Positions 39,978 through 51,718 of a stretch of DNA of 64,000 nucleotides are shown here, in pieces. This DNA comes from Sthenelais limicola (lineage: Eukaryota > Annelida > Polychaeta > Phyllodocida > Sigalionidae), in assembly GCA_942159475.1 (NCBI GenBank), contig OW804095.1, forward strand, positions 64,756,773-64,820,772, read 5' to 3'. How positions within the stretch are numbered: the first letter of the stretch is position 1; each line of letters begins with the position of its first letter. The position numbers were made by a program, and so were the translations under genes. The notes under the pieces are model-generated. The model was not told where the DNA came from, searched no databases, and saw only the letters and a program-made list of their open reading frames with translations.

Positions 39978-40284
39978 GGGGACGGATCAACCTGTCAACA
40001 CCTTCCCACTATTTTATGTCTATTTTATTGCTTGTGTTGTATATAAGGCCCCAAGTGGGCCGGGTAAGATTGTCACTCCCTGTTGACCATTCCATGGATG
40101 ATGATGTGGACCTGTATGGAGAAATAAAGCCTTGCTGAAACCATATTCCTCTTCTCTGATGTCTGTCTAATCGAGCGCAGGCCGAACCATCTGGACCCAA
40201 GATCACAAGCACCTTTTACCACTTAAGGTATCTAGATCGCTGTATCCCTCTTCTGTGTTAGCTGCCCCACTACCCCCAATAGCT
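39978..40284 (+). repeat. LTR-like dispersed repeat, copy A
   Basis: It is clearly similar along its length to 52472-52784 in the same orientation. It carries a TATATAA box (40040-40046) and, about 80 bases later, AATAAAGCCTTGCTGAAA (polyadenylation signal at 40123-40128). That spacing is expected within a retrotransposon LTR. No gag or pol follows, so it is probably a solo LTR or fragment. Exact ends are uncertain. Confidence 0.55.
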
Positions 40285-40596
40285 GGTCGACCATTGGAAT
40301 GGACTTTGTAAATCTGCTGAACCTAGTTAGCTAGATAGTGTGCAAATTTAACACCAGCGGCTGGATCAGAAGGCTGAATCAATCTAAGAAAGTTGTTCTG
40401 TGCTCTCTGAATTTTTGTAAGTAGCTTGTCTGTGTATGGAGTAAGTGACAATAATTGGGTATCTAGACTATGATAGGTAAGATAGTGGATTTACAAGAAA
40501 GCGGTTCCAAGTCCATCATTGACTTTCATCAGGTTGGATTTGAGTGTAGTATAGCTGTGGTGAATCTGTGTGACTTGCAAAAGTTTAAAAAAAAGT

Positions 40597-40695
40597 CATT
40601 CGTGAAGTCGAACATTTTTGTCAATTGTGAAGTTGAAATAGTTGATCATGAAGTTGAAATAAGTGATCGTTTGTAAAGTTAAGATAGTTGTTTGT
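40597..40695 (+). repeat. ~22-bp tandem repeat, array 1 (5' side of LINE copy 1)
   Basis: Degenerate units of the form aaGTTGAAATAGTTGATTGT(a). The last 12 bases (40684-40695, ATAGTTGTTTGT) are repeated after the LINE at 42464-42475, where the array continues to about 42497. This is the target of the LINE insertion. Confidence 0.7.
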
Positions 40696-42463
40696 GTTGT
40701 ATAAGGTAAACAGTGAAGAAAGCATTATTCGTGTGAAATCAATTATAAGCGAATGGAACAATAGGTTTCTAACCTTGAAAGGTAAAATTCTTATTTGTAA
40801 TGTATTTCTTGTGCCGATTTTTCAGCATGCACTGTCGTGTATTTCCTTTGGAAAGCCTCTTATAAAAGAGATCAATGATATCATATTAAAGTTTATTTGG
40901 AAAGGTCCACATTATAAAATGAGTGCCCCATTTTTGACACAATCAATTGAGAATGGTGGATTGGGACTAAGACTCTTAGAAGAAATCTATGAAACCAACA
41001 GATTAATGTGGATAAAGAAGTTAATTCTGCAGCATAACTCTTCTAGTTTTAAAGCTTTAGAGGAATACCATGGAAGAAATGTGGGAAATATCATTATGTC
41101 GAGATCCAAGCCAAAAAAGGTTTTAAATAACTTTTATGCTGACTTGTTTGAAATTTGGAACAAATATTATTATAAATATGAACCGAAAATGTTGATGAAA
41201 TCTTACGAGAGAGGTTATGGAACAATAGGCTTATTAAGAACAAAGGCAAGCAATTGTACTGGAAGAAATGGGAGGTTAGAGGTATTACAGCTGTTGGTGA
41301 TATCATAAACGAACAAAGAAATATAATGTCTATGAACGAGATAATACAAAATTATGCATTTTATCCTGCTCGTGCCCATTGGAAAGCCTTAGAGGAAGCT
41401 ATTCCTGTAAAATGGTTAAATGCTCTAAAATGTCAGGGGGACAGACCCCAAAGAGGTGCACTAAATATTGAAATTGCCGGTACACAGGTTCATATTTCGA
41501 CTTGCTTTTCGAAGATTTTATATAATAATTTGGTCCTAAAAAGGAAGGTTAAAAGAAAGAAGCTAAATGGCTGGCAGGAATTATTAAAACTAAATGACCA
41601 GCATTTCCAAAAAATCAACTGGAAGAAAATCTTTAAATTACCATATGAAGTGTCTACAGAGACCAGAATACAAGCCTTTCAGTATTATAAAGTTCTACAC
41701 AAGACAATTACTTGTAATAAATATTTGTGTGATATTACGATCAAGAAGCATAGGAAGTGCAGCTTCTGTACCTGTGAGGATGATTTGGCCCACTTTTTTG
41801 TGACATGTAGGAAAACTTTTGATCTGTGGAAGGTTATTTACCGTATGATTTATGAATCTGGTCACTTGAATGTGAATACTAAAGGTGAATTAATATTACG
41901 CAAGAGAAGAGGTGAATATGTGATAAATTTGTGCGATGTGCTATTAGGGATTGATTTTACCAATCTTAATTCAAAAATCATCAACTGGATTTTTCTCTAG
42001 GTAAAGGCCTTTATTCATAGGCAAAAACTATTTGAAAATGGTAATCTGAACTCTAAGAATGCTTTATACCAGCTGAGATTAAGATGTAGGGTGATGATAA
42101 ATTCGCACAGAATAAAAAAGGTTAGTAAGGAGGAAAACAGGCTCTGGAGAAATCTGGAGGCTGATATAACAGAAAATATTGACTTATTGTAAAATAAAAA
42201 CAAAATGTAAAATTGTATTGTATATCAAATGTTTGTGTAAAGGTTAAACAGACCTGATAGAAGCTTTAACGAAAGAAAAAAACTGCTGAATTTTATTAGC
42301 GGATGCTAACGAGTGGCGCCACCTGGTGGCTTATAGAGGTATCTCCTTCTTACACACCTCCGCGATAACCATATAGTTTAACGTTAGGCGTTTGTCTTTT
42401 AACATTGTAGAAGCCAAGATGGCAGGATAGTGTTCAATAAAGATTTTTAAAAAAAAAAAAAAA
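40696..42463 (+). pseudogene. 5'-truncated L1/Tx1-type LINE, copy 1
   Basis: The 3' part of a non-LTR retrotransposon ORF2, from after the reverse-transcriptase catalytic core to the C-terminus. The visible conserved phrase NNRFLTLKG begins the post-RT region. A CX2CX7HX4C motif (CSFC...H...C, around 41756-41807) matches the C-terminal knuckle of L1-type proteins. The frame is broken by a shift at about 41208-41216 and by an in-frame TAG at 41998-42000, where copy 2 has Gln (CAG). The element ends with AATAAA (42436-42441) and a run of A, and is flanked by the duplication ATAGTTGTTTGT. It is dead on arrival (5' truncated) and non-functional. Clade is inferred from the protein. Confidence 0.8.
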
Positions 42464-42499
42464 ATAGTTGTTTGTTAAGTTGAGATAGTTGTTTCCCAA

Positions 42500-43209
42500 A
42501 GTAATGGTATCAGCCTGATTTATTCACACATTGTAATCCAAATCATGCTGATTTCATCGAGTGATCTCAAACTAGATTTTTTGCTATTTCCATTTGAAAA
42601 TAAAGTTATTTAACTAACTTAGCATGGCCGTCTATGGAGAAATGGGCGTTTTTAAAACGTTTTATCCATTTTAAACGTTTAATTGTAATGACAGTTGCCT
42701 TACTTTTTAGTATATCATAGTTTAAGGGATATATTTTCTGAAAATGACAAGAAAATTGGTGGTTTCGGGATAACTTTAGGAGCTGCAGGCCCCCAAACTT
42801 GACAGTGCAGTGGGTGAGAGTGACTGACAGATCACCTCCGCCTGGATTGACAGGCAGGCATTATCATTTAAAACTGATATGTCAGCTTAGCATTTTCTAT
42901 TATACTTTTGCCCCTGTATGTCAGAAGTCTATACCCAGTAGCTAAACTTTTTTTCTTAAAAAAAAATGACCATTTTTCAGGAAAACGCTCAGCTGGAAAA
43001 GCTTCGAATCTCATGTAAACAAAGTGGCAAGCTAGGCAGTCTTACAGTATCATAAAACAATAACAAGAAAAAAACAAAATACTAATCAGTTCAATCTTTA
43101 AAAGTGTCTTTTTATAAGTACTGAACATCACTATCCAAAAAATAATAAATATGAACATGGTCAATGTTGTAAAATCCATCCCCATTTTTGGCAATTGAGA
43201 AATACCCGC
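42500..43209. other. Spacer between the two LINE insertions
   Basis: AT-rich sequence with no recognised gene. Whether it also belongs to a repeat family cannot be told from one copy. Confidence 0.4.
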
Positions 43210-43348
43210 GATCAAGATAGTCGTTTGTAAATCAAGATAGTCATTAGTAAAGTCGAAATAGTCTTCCATGAAGTCAAAATAGTTGATTGTAAAGTCAAAA
43301 TAGTTCTTTGTAAACTCAAAACAGTCAGTCATGAAGATAGTTGATTGT
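43210..43348 (+). repeat. ~22-bp tandem repeat, array 2 (5' side of LINE copy 2)
   Basis: About six degenerate units (gtAAAGTCAAAATAGTTGATT form) of the same family as array 1. The last 15 bases (43334-43348) are duplicated at 45899-45913 after the LINE, where a short remainder of the array follows. Confidence 0.75.
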
Positions 43349-45898
43349 ATGAAAATCAATTGGGGAAATAAAATGAAGACCTTGGGAATAGTTCTCTTAT
43401 ACCCCAGAGACGAAGCAAAACTGGTTAGAGTTAATACCGAAAATCTAATAGAAAAAGTGAAGAACACGTTGAACGAATGGAACAACCGTTTTCTAACCCT
43501 GAAAGGGAGAATTATTGTTTGTAACACCTTTTTGTTGCCTGTATTTCTGCATACATTATCATGTGTTCACCTTGATCAGACGATGATAAAACAGGTAAAC
43601 GACATCATTCTGAAATTCGTGTGGAAAAATGGTACAAATAGGATAAGTGCTGATTTTATGACGCAGAGTATTGAGAAGGGGGGAATGGGACTCAGGTTAT
43701 TGGGAGAAGTCTGCGAGACCAATAGAGTTAAATGGGTCGAAAGAATCCTATATTCTGGGGTAAAAAATTGGTTTCATGTTCTGGAGGCCTTCCATGGTAG
43801 ACCCAAAGAGGAAATATTTTTGGCCAGATTTAAGCCGAGCTACCATTTAAATGTGTTCTATCAGAAACTGTTTAAAATATGGAACGATTATTACTACAAG
43901 AACTCTCCGGTGTCTGTGAACCAAATTAGAAAGGAGAGAATATGGACGAACAAATGTATAAAACATAAGGGTAACATGATAAGATGGCAACACTGGATAG
44001 ATCAGGGGATAATAGTGGTCGGAGATATTGTAAATGAAGATGGAACACTCATGTCGGATAAGGATTTTACTAACGCTTTCGATTTTGTACCTTCATTTTA
44101 CGAGCTCAAAGCAGTAAGAAACGCGATTCCAAAAGAATGGAAAACCAGACTAAAAAATGATACCCCAGGCCAATGTGATGGTTCCATCGACTTCCAAATT
44201 GGAGACAAAATGTTAAAATTGTTGAGATGCCCCTCAAAGGTTATATATCAGTTGTTAATTGAAAAAAGAAAACCCAAGTGGGAAAAATTCCTAAAGTGGA
44301 AAAATCTGCTTCAAGTAGGGGAGAGCGGGGCAAGTTGAGCCATTTTTTTTCCATGCAAAGTTTGGAGGGTATAAATATATGATAGAAAAATGAAATATAG
44401 TGGAGATGAAACTTATTATGATGGAGATTGTTGGGTTAACATTTTATATAAATTCCTTAAATAGGTTATCTGCAAATTGCAAAGAAATATTTTTTTACTT
44501 CTGGCTCAACTTACCCCATGACTGGGGTAAGTTGAGCCGGGTATTTGGGTAAGTGGTAATGGGCATTTGGGGTAAGTTGAGCCAGATATGGGGTAAGTTG
44601 AGCCAACGTATTTTATAAAGTCAAAAGGGTTGATAGACACTTTCTTTAAATGACATGATAACATGGAAAGATAACCTTTCCACTATTTGAGCATAGTACC
44701 AACATGTTTATTTGAATTATAATATGAATTATAATATGAATTGGGGTAAGTTGAGCCAGGCTCAACTTACCCCAGGAAGAGTGGCTCATCTTACCCCATG
44801 TGTCCCTCAGTCGATCAAGAACAAAAATGGCAAAGAAGATTGGCACCAAAGAAAATAACTTTGTGATCTAAATAGAGACAAATAAACTTGTTGTCAATAC
44901 ATCATATGTAATTTATGAGAATCTTAAAAGGGAAATCATGAGAAACAAACATACCCTCGATCCCAAAATTCACTTTGATAGGTGAAAATCCAGAAATTGC
45001 CTGTAACTTCTAGTGAATTTGGGCAATCCACGATATTACATGGAGAGAAGTAAGGCAGGGCAACATGGTAAACACTAGATGGGGTCACTTTTGCATAATA
45101 TGGTGGGAATTGTTAGAACTAGGCCTGGCTCAACTTACCCCATGGCTCAACTTACCCCGCTCTCCCCTATCCGAAGAACAATATCAGGATATAAGATGGG
45201 ACAAAATCTTTACAATCCCATATAGATGTACAGCTGAAACGAGGCTACAGGTATTACAGTTTAAGATACTGCATGGCGCCATCACCACTAATAAAATGCT
45301 GAAAGAAATTGATGTAAAGGATAGTCCTAGGTGTAGCTACTGCTCTGAGGTGGATACATTAAGTCACTTCTTTGTTAATTGCCTAAAAACAAGAAGAATA
45401 TGGATTTCTATTCTGGAGTGGATTTACGAGCTAGACTATATCAATGTAAAGACTAACGGGGAGAGAACAATTGGAAAGAGAAGAAACAGAATAACCCCCT
45501 TGGTTAGAGAAATCCTTTTTGGTATTGAGGAGATAAATCCACAAACTAAGGTGATAAACTGGCTTTTCCTTCAGGTTAAGGCGTATATACACAGGCAGAA
45601 ACTTTTTAATAATAGCGAGATGAACATGTTATCGGTAATGAGAGAGCTAAAAATGAGAGCAACCTTAGTGATAATAAATATAGGAGGAAGCGAAAGAAAG
45701 AGAGAAGAAAGAAAAATGTGGAATTGTTTAATGGATGACATCTTAGAATGCATAGAGAAACTAAAAAGGTAAACTCTCCATATGCCCTTAGGATAAACCT
45801 TTCGGCAAGAAGCGTGTTAAGAAATATTTTATCCTAGATGTATCTCGCTAAAATCGGTGTATGTATAAGGAATAAAACGACGTCGCAAAAACAAAAAA
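43349..45898 (+). pseudogene. 5'-truncated L1/Tx1-type LINE, copy 2, split by a MITE
   Basis: It encodes the same C-terminal part of ORF2 as copy 1 but has only roughly half identical residues by eye, so it belongs to a different family of the same clade. It includes NNRFLTLKG, the CSYC...H...C knuckle (CX2CX7HX4C) and the stop at 45770-45772. Codons are open before 44316 and after 45168. The 850 bases between are a separate insertion, and taking one TA as the target restores one continuous frame. It is flanked by a perfect 15-bp duplication (43334-43348 and 45899-45913) and ends in AATAAA (45871-45876) and an A-rich tail. Confidence 0.82.
44318..45167. mobile_element. TA-flanked non-autonomous element with GGGGTAAGTTGAGCC motifs
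   Basis: Terminal inverted repeats of about 24 bp (GGGGAGAGCGGGG then CAAGTTGAGCC or TAAGTTGAGCC) are flanked by TA at 44316-44317 and 45168-45169. The motif GGGGTAAGTTGAGCC or a near copy recurs about ten times inside in both orientations (for example near 44503, 44524, 44570, 44590, 44744, 44759, 45126 and 45143). There is no coding capacity. The TA target and short TIR fit a Tc1/mariner-like or other TA-specific transposase, but the superfamily is not proven. Excision in silico re-joins the LINE reading frame, which confirms the boundaries. Confidence 0.85.
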
Positions 45899-46089
45899 AA
45901 GATAGTTGATTGTAAAGTTGAGATACTGTAGGCCTAAACCACCTGGCGACGTTTTTTGACATTATTTTTTCAAATATTAGCTAAATTAAATTATTTTCCA
46001 CCTAATCTTTAAATACGGTTAGATTTTAAAATTATTTGACAAAATAATCTCAAAATATCTTTCCTGATTCAAATACTGGGCTGTATACA

Positions 46090-46737
46090 TTGGGCGACGT
46101 TTTTTCTCTTGATTAATGGGCGACGTTTTTTCTCTTGACTGATGTGTTACAGGAAAATGAGTCACAAGTCATATAAAATGGATTTTGAGATATCATAATT
46201 ATTGAAAAGATATGATCAGGTGGATTCCAATGATGAAAACATTAAGGATATCTAAGAAATGTTTCCATATTTCATGTTGGTTGTATTCATGTATTCATGT
46301 TTGAAAAAAAGTTCTAAATGGAAAATTACCAATAAAGTTGCGAAATATACTCCACTGGATGATCTTAGGAATTGTCGGATATATCTAATACACTGTCCTG
46401 GAATTTGGTACAGATATTGCTATGACCAATAGCAATAAGCACTCCAAAAATTAAAATATTCCAATAAGAATATCTGATGATTTAATCACTTTGAATACTA
46501 TCACTTTTGTGATTTGTGACTCATTTTCCTGTGACACATCATATATGACTCTACTGCAGGAAAATCTTACCATCCTTGAGTGGATAATGGCATGAATGAT
46601 GAATTTTAATAACATAATGCATAAATGGTGTCAGGCATGTATTAAAAATTTCAAAAATAACCATCAAGCTTCATATAATTGACTTAATTTGGCATGGATT
46701 GGGCGACGTTTTTTCTGAGTGAAAAAACGTCGCCCAA
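46090..46737. mobile_element. Foldback-like element with GCGACGTTTTTT repeats
   Basis: TTGGGCGACGTTTTTTC at 46090-46106 is matched by its exact complement at 46721-46737. A second, inner pair of about 31 bases (46140-46172 and 46510-46541, TGTTACAGGAAAATGAGTCA type) is also inverted. At the right end the motif and its complement form a perfect 17-bp hairpin with a 5-base loop (46699-46737). Further forward copies of GCGACGTTTTTT lie at 45946, 46120 and 47081, so the family extends beyond this unit. No coding capacity, and no clear target duplication. Confidence 0.6.
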
Positions 46738-47284
46738 ATTTGAAGCTTTAAAATGTGGATATAGACCAAAAATCCGGGTAACTAAACATACTCAGGGGTA
46801 AAAAATAATATTTGATCATATTATAACAGAGAAAATAGAACGATTTGAGAATAATAGATAAAAACACAGTCAATGATAGGAGGTTTCATCTGACTGATGT
46901 GGGAATCCAGTTTCTGACTTTTGTTGTTATCCCTGATATGAAAAGTTTTTAGACAGGAAAGAAAAAACTTTCTTGGCTATTACATCAAGAAAACACTAAG
47001 TTAGAGAATGGTGATAGAAATAATTGATGATATACAAATTAGATAAGAGAAATGATCTTTACTAAGAAACATAGGGGTGTGCGACGTTTTTTCACGAACT
47101 ATTCTACACTAATCTTTAATATCCTCCTGTATGACACCTAGTTGTCTAATTTAATGGCAAACTCAGAGATATTACCGCCTATATAGTACCTTCAATCCTA
47201 CCAAATCTCAGGTCGATCAAACAAAATATAATTTTTACCCTTTTAGGGCAGACTGCACCATTTTCGTGAGAATGGGCCATGTAT

Positions 47285-47551
47285 ACAAACACACTAGAAA
47301 TATCTTTATAGGCATGTTGTCATGGAGACAATAATGACCAAATTCTAGAAATTATGAAAAAATATGATCAATAACTGTTTACACCTATTAAACGATGTAC
47401 ATATGACACATATAATTTAAAGAAAATATTCTTTTAAAAAAAAGTGTTTTTATACCCTCATGTTAAACACCTGTCCTGAAGCCCCAAAAGGGGGAAAAGG
47501 GCCCCCGTCAGCCAGGCAAATTATGTGTAAACTGCCCCCGTCCTCAATGAG
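47285..47551 (-). mobile_element. Truncated piggyBac-type MITE copy
   Basis: An inverted copy of the first half of the element at 49676-50239. Both share the TIR word (CTCAATGAG here), a purine-rich GGGGGAAAAGGGCCCC stretch and AT-rich sequence. It ends at TTAA (47552-47555). The other end is missing. Confidence 0.6.
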
Positions 47552-47639
47552 TTAAATATAGCTTGGTGGTCACGCTTTCTTTCTCCCTCCCTATGCGCCC
47601 CCTTCCTCCTCCTCCTCTCTCTCTCTCCCTCCCACTGTT

Positions 47640-47975
47640 ACAGACCAACAGCCTCTGGTCTCTCAATTCACTATGTTGCCCACTGGTACAGGACTCCCCA
47701 AGACCGTCACCACCGTCGGGGGACCAGGGGAACATGTCAGATGCATCCCCGGAGTAAGGGCCAAGGGTGCCAGTAGCAGTAGTAGTGCCTAATATAAGAT
47801 TCTGTGGGGAAAGTGCCTTGTCTCCCAAGTGTTACACTATATATGTGGGACTAGAGGAGCAAGGAACATTCAGGGAGGCAGTGGGGCAGGGCAGAGGGTG
47901 CAGTCCACTGTTCACCCCACTGTGGTGACCCTTGAAGGGAGCCACATGGCCAGGAAATCACACTCCAGCCCCCGA
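47640..47975 (+). repeat. Dispersed repeat copy 1, start of finger-ORF element
   Basis: About 47682-47930 is similar to 51719-51965. In both copies the first 100 bases keep an open frame with mostly conservative changes (LPKTVTTVG versus LPESVTAVG, then PGEHVR and GVRAKGAS), suggesting a former coding C-terminus. Just downstream the finger-containing frames begin. The two copies could be the flanks of one mobile element or two insertions. Confidence 0.5.
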
Positions 47976-48212
47976 TGGGCGTGGCAGACGGATGGATTGA
48001 CCAGACGAGAAGGGTGAGGGCATTGACAGGAGCTGGAATCAAAGAACAATCAGCTGTGGAAATAAAAAGATGTGAGGAGACAAAGCCGTTGGGACGAGTC
48101 ATCACCGTCACCGACAAAAGGGAAGTATGTCCAGGGCTGTGTCCTCCAGGGGAGGGAGGGGGTGGTACCACCCTTATAAAAGACCACTTGTCTCCTGACC
48201 CCACATTCAGAG

Positions 48213-49590
48213 TCATGATGGCTTCAGACCTGGTCTGTCCCTACTGCCCTCTACGCTTCAACGATCGCCGAGATCATCGCAAACACAAAGAATCTTTGGT
48301 GTCCAATGCCCTGACTGCCCCCAGATCCGAGCCACTGCCCGAAGGAAGGAGCTTGGCGACCATCGATTAGCCAAACATGGAACTCCTAAGCACAAACAGG
48401 AGGAGCCTGTGACAGGGATTTACGTGGTGACCAAGGGCCACCCACTAAGTGGAAGGAAGGCTACACCCCATGAAGCAACCATGTACGACTGGGGATTTCT
48501 TCTGCTGGCTCAGTTGCCGTCTTCCCCGGGGGGCGAGCCTACTGAGCTACCCCCAACACGAAAGAGGCAGCGGGGGGCTGATCTGACTGGACAGAACAAA
48601 AAGCAGAAGGTAGCAGCATTCCCTCACCAGCCCCCACAGAGAAGAAGAGGTCAAAGGGGAGATCCAAGAACTCCCACCCACATAGGACCAGCAGAGGTGG
48701 CCCCCGAAAATCGCTGGAGGCGATAGCAACACCCCCTCCTGTCGCTCAACTGTCTATGCCCCTCTTCAGCGAGTTGGTTGGGGGTGGACCAGCACCCCTT
48801 CCTCGGAACGACCTGGGTCAGACTCCCCCCTTACATTTTGGAGGAAACTGTGTTAGTGAGGGATGTGACTAAGAAGTCACCTCCAGTGCGAATTCCTGCT
48901 AAGAAAATGGCCAACATGCTTGCCCCAGAATTACGGGAGGGGGCAAGCATAGGAGTAACCAGTGAGACGGAATATGGTGGGAGATGTTCACTTCAACGGA
49001 CCACCAAGACTGCCTTGGGCCCCAGGGACCCCCTTCCCCCGCCCACACCCCCAGCAGACCCCCCGATCAACCCAGACACCCCCTGCATTCCTGAGACCTG
49101 CAAAATCCCAAAACTGGTCATTCCAGAGCCTGACCAGGACGGTGATACATGGGAGTTGGCTAGCAGCACGCAAGGATTATTGGAGGAACTGGTAATATAT
49201 GCTGAGAACCAGAAGCCTAGGAAGCTGGTAGTTCAGATGGCAAAGGTACCACCTCGTCAGACTGAGGTGATTAGTGGGAAAAGATTTAATCCTCTCGACT
49301 CCCACCCTCGTCTGGCTGACATGATCATACCTCCTGGCATCACACACGAGCTAGAGGAACAACGGTGGGAAGGCCCCGTCAGACGAATAAACTTCCATCG
49401 ACGTTTTACCTGGACGACACAGGATGGGCGGCCATTATTGGTGCAACCAGAGGGGCCACCATTCCTGCCTACCTGGCCTGGATTTCCTGATCAGGAGGAA
49501 ACCGACCTTCACATCCTCAAACCATCAGCAGAAGATGGTGTGACATTCACCCAAGAGGTCAAGGCCACCTACCAGAAGTTGACCAAGTGA
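48213..49590 (+). pseudogene. Decayed ORF with two C2H2-like fingers, probable mobile-element protein
   Basis: The product is not recognised. From an ATG at 48213 the frame reads VCPYCPLRFNDRRDHRKHKE (finger 1, C-x2-C then H-x2-H). After a frameshift near 48290-48300 it reads VQCPDCP...LGDHRLAKH (finger 2). The frame runs to a stop at 48724-48726. A further frame (48778-49590) encodes a proline-rich middle (PPPTPPADPP) and a conserved-looking C-terminus (RRINFHRRFTWTTQDGRPLL). At least two shifts separate the pieces. The base composition is richer in GC than the surroundings. No reverse transcriptase, integrase or transposase is visible. It could be a gag-like or ORF1 protein, or a captured host gene; undecided. 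Confidence 0.5.
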
Positions 49591-49675
49591 TATGTTCGGT
49601 ATGTGCCTCCACCCCTTATTTTTCCCTTCTCTGGAATGAGAAGTTGTGTGTAAAATTAGTTTTGTGATCATTTAA

Positions 49676-50239
49676 CCCATTGAGGACGGGGGCAGTTTAC
49701 ACATATTTTGCCTGGCTGACTGGGGCCCTTTTCCCCCTTTTTGGGCTTCAGGACGGGTGTTTAACATGAGGTTTAGGCTTTAAAAACACTTTAAGAATAT
49801 TTTCTTCAAATAATATGCGTCATATATACATCTTTAATAGGTGTAAACAGTTATTGATCATATTTTTTCATAATTTCTAGAATTTGGACTTCAATAATTA
49901 AAATAATGGGTCTCAATTGGGTGCAATATGGTGGCAACCTTGCTCCAAATTCACTTTCCAGCATTTACGTATGTTAGTTATGACGTCATCATTATTGTCT
50001 CCATGACAACATACCTATAAAAATATTTCTAGTATGTTTGTATACATATATTTTAAATTTCATAAAAATCTGTTCATTTTTTATTAAGTTATGCCCCCTT
50101 CAATTTATATAAAAAATTGATGCCTTGAGGCATCACCCCGTCCACTGAGCCAAATTATGTGTGATGCCTTGAGGCATCAGCCCGTCCACTAAGCCATTTT
50201 GATTTTGATGCCTTGAGGCATCAGCCCGTCCTCAATGGG
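49676..50239. mobile_element. piggyBac-type MITE with TTAA target duplication
   Basis: The TIR CCCATTGAGGACGGG at 49676 and its exact complement at 50225-50239 are flanked by TTAA (49672-49675 and 50240-50243). TTAA plus a CCC start is the piggyBac signature. The right part holds three copies of the near-palindrome GATGCCTTGAGGCATC (about 50120, 50162 and 50207), each followed by a CCCGTCC phrase. No transposase. On either side the host sequence has the repeated phrase TTTCCCTTCTCTGG...GAGAAGTTG (about 49621 and 50264). Confidence 0.85.
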
Positions 50240-50243
50240 TTAA

Positions 50244-51714
50244 AGAAAAAAGTTCTATTATTTCCCTTCTCTGGGGAGAGAAGTTGAGTGCCTTCCCATT
50301 GAGACCCGGTGTCTCCTCTCCTACTGTGACAGTTCCTTCTACATTAGACTCAACGAGGCGAGATTGTGTCTATCCTGAACTTTAGTCGATTTGACAAGAA
50401 ATTCTACAACAAGTGCTTGCCTGAGCGAGAAAAGCTGAACTTTTCATAAACTTTCTTCATAAACATTTAGTACTTGGACAGTATTTTTATACCATTTCAT
50501 GACACTCTCGGTGGTGTATAATGACATTTTAGTTTGAAATTTATATTTTTAATGTGTGTGTGCTATGCCGCATTCCTGCGGTGAGGGGCCGGGCGTGGCT
50601 GGCTCACCACAACAGACGGACCGCTATCGGGTGTGAAATCTTAGTAGCCGCTACTGAGAGATAGCAGATGTGGGCTCGTGTCCATGTTGGTGTTTGACCC
50701 GCCCCCTGGAGGGCAAGGGCTGTCTGTTTAGACAGGCTAATCTTCTAGTTAACGGTAGATGAGGCGATGTATTGCTGGACTTGTGTATTGCTTTACTTCT
50801 CTTTTGTATTGACAGAGATGCCATTCACAATCCCAAAAAACTCGGCAATGCAGAGGACTGTCATTTATGCAGTGGCAAAGCCACTAATGCAAGCGGCAAA
50901 GGCGCGCCGCCACACTAGGGGGGTGGGGGGGCATGCCCCCCTGGGAAATTTTTTAAAAACTAAGAGTAAAATGGTGCATTCTGAGGGCATTTTTCTGTCA
51001 CACTTCACAACATTTACAGAGGTATAACGTACTAAGAACCTGGTTAAAATGTACATGAACCTTATGTTCCATCCCCAATGAAGGCAAGATGGGAAACATG
51101 GAAGATTGAGATTGAGAAAAAAGTTTGATGTTTGATTTCAACTGGATTTCATTGTGCGAGTTTTGATATTATTTTACTACTGCTTGCTTCCATATTATTC
51201 ACCAAATATTGGACTGCTGACTTCTAGAGACTTTTACTGCTATACCTACCCAAGTATAGAAAATATCAATACTCATAATCACTTGTCTGCAACAAAGCAC
51301 TAGCATGCCCATACCTCTTATTTTACCAACCGACCAATACAGTACAATATTGGTAGACTCTCATACAAAATCACGTATTTGTATTGTCTTCTTATTTTTA
51401 CCAAAACTTGTATTGCATTAAGGAAGTAAATCTGATGCAATTCTCACGAAATGTTATTATATTCAACACTTGATAGTCGTAGGTCCATATGATATACCTT
51501 ACTCTCTCATTATTTGTCTAATTTTATCTCTATAAATTCAAAGCCTAAGTCAAGTATAAGATAAGGCCTTCTAAATCAATGGTATAGACATGTAGACTCT
51601 TTTGTCCTTTTCGTATTGTAATATCAAACTATCTGATAAATAAAAGATCTTATTAGAATATTTATATAGTATACTTAGAATATTTGACTGAACCTCAAGT
51701 CATTACTTTAAAAC
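50244..51714. other. Spacer, no gene recognised
   Basis: A GC-rich patch at about 50570-50760 may be part of a repeat, but no second copy is in the window. Short open frames show no domain. The rest is AT-rich. Confidence 0.4.
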
Positions 51715-51718
51715 AATG

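Noticed and set aside
50587..50607. GGCCGGGCGTGGCTGGCTCAC resembles the start of a primate Alu
   Set aside because: Similarity stops after about 20 bases, and Alu is limited to primates. Chance match in a GC-rich patch.
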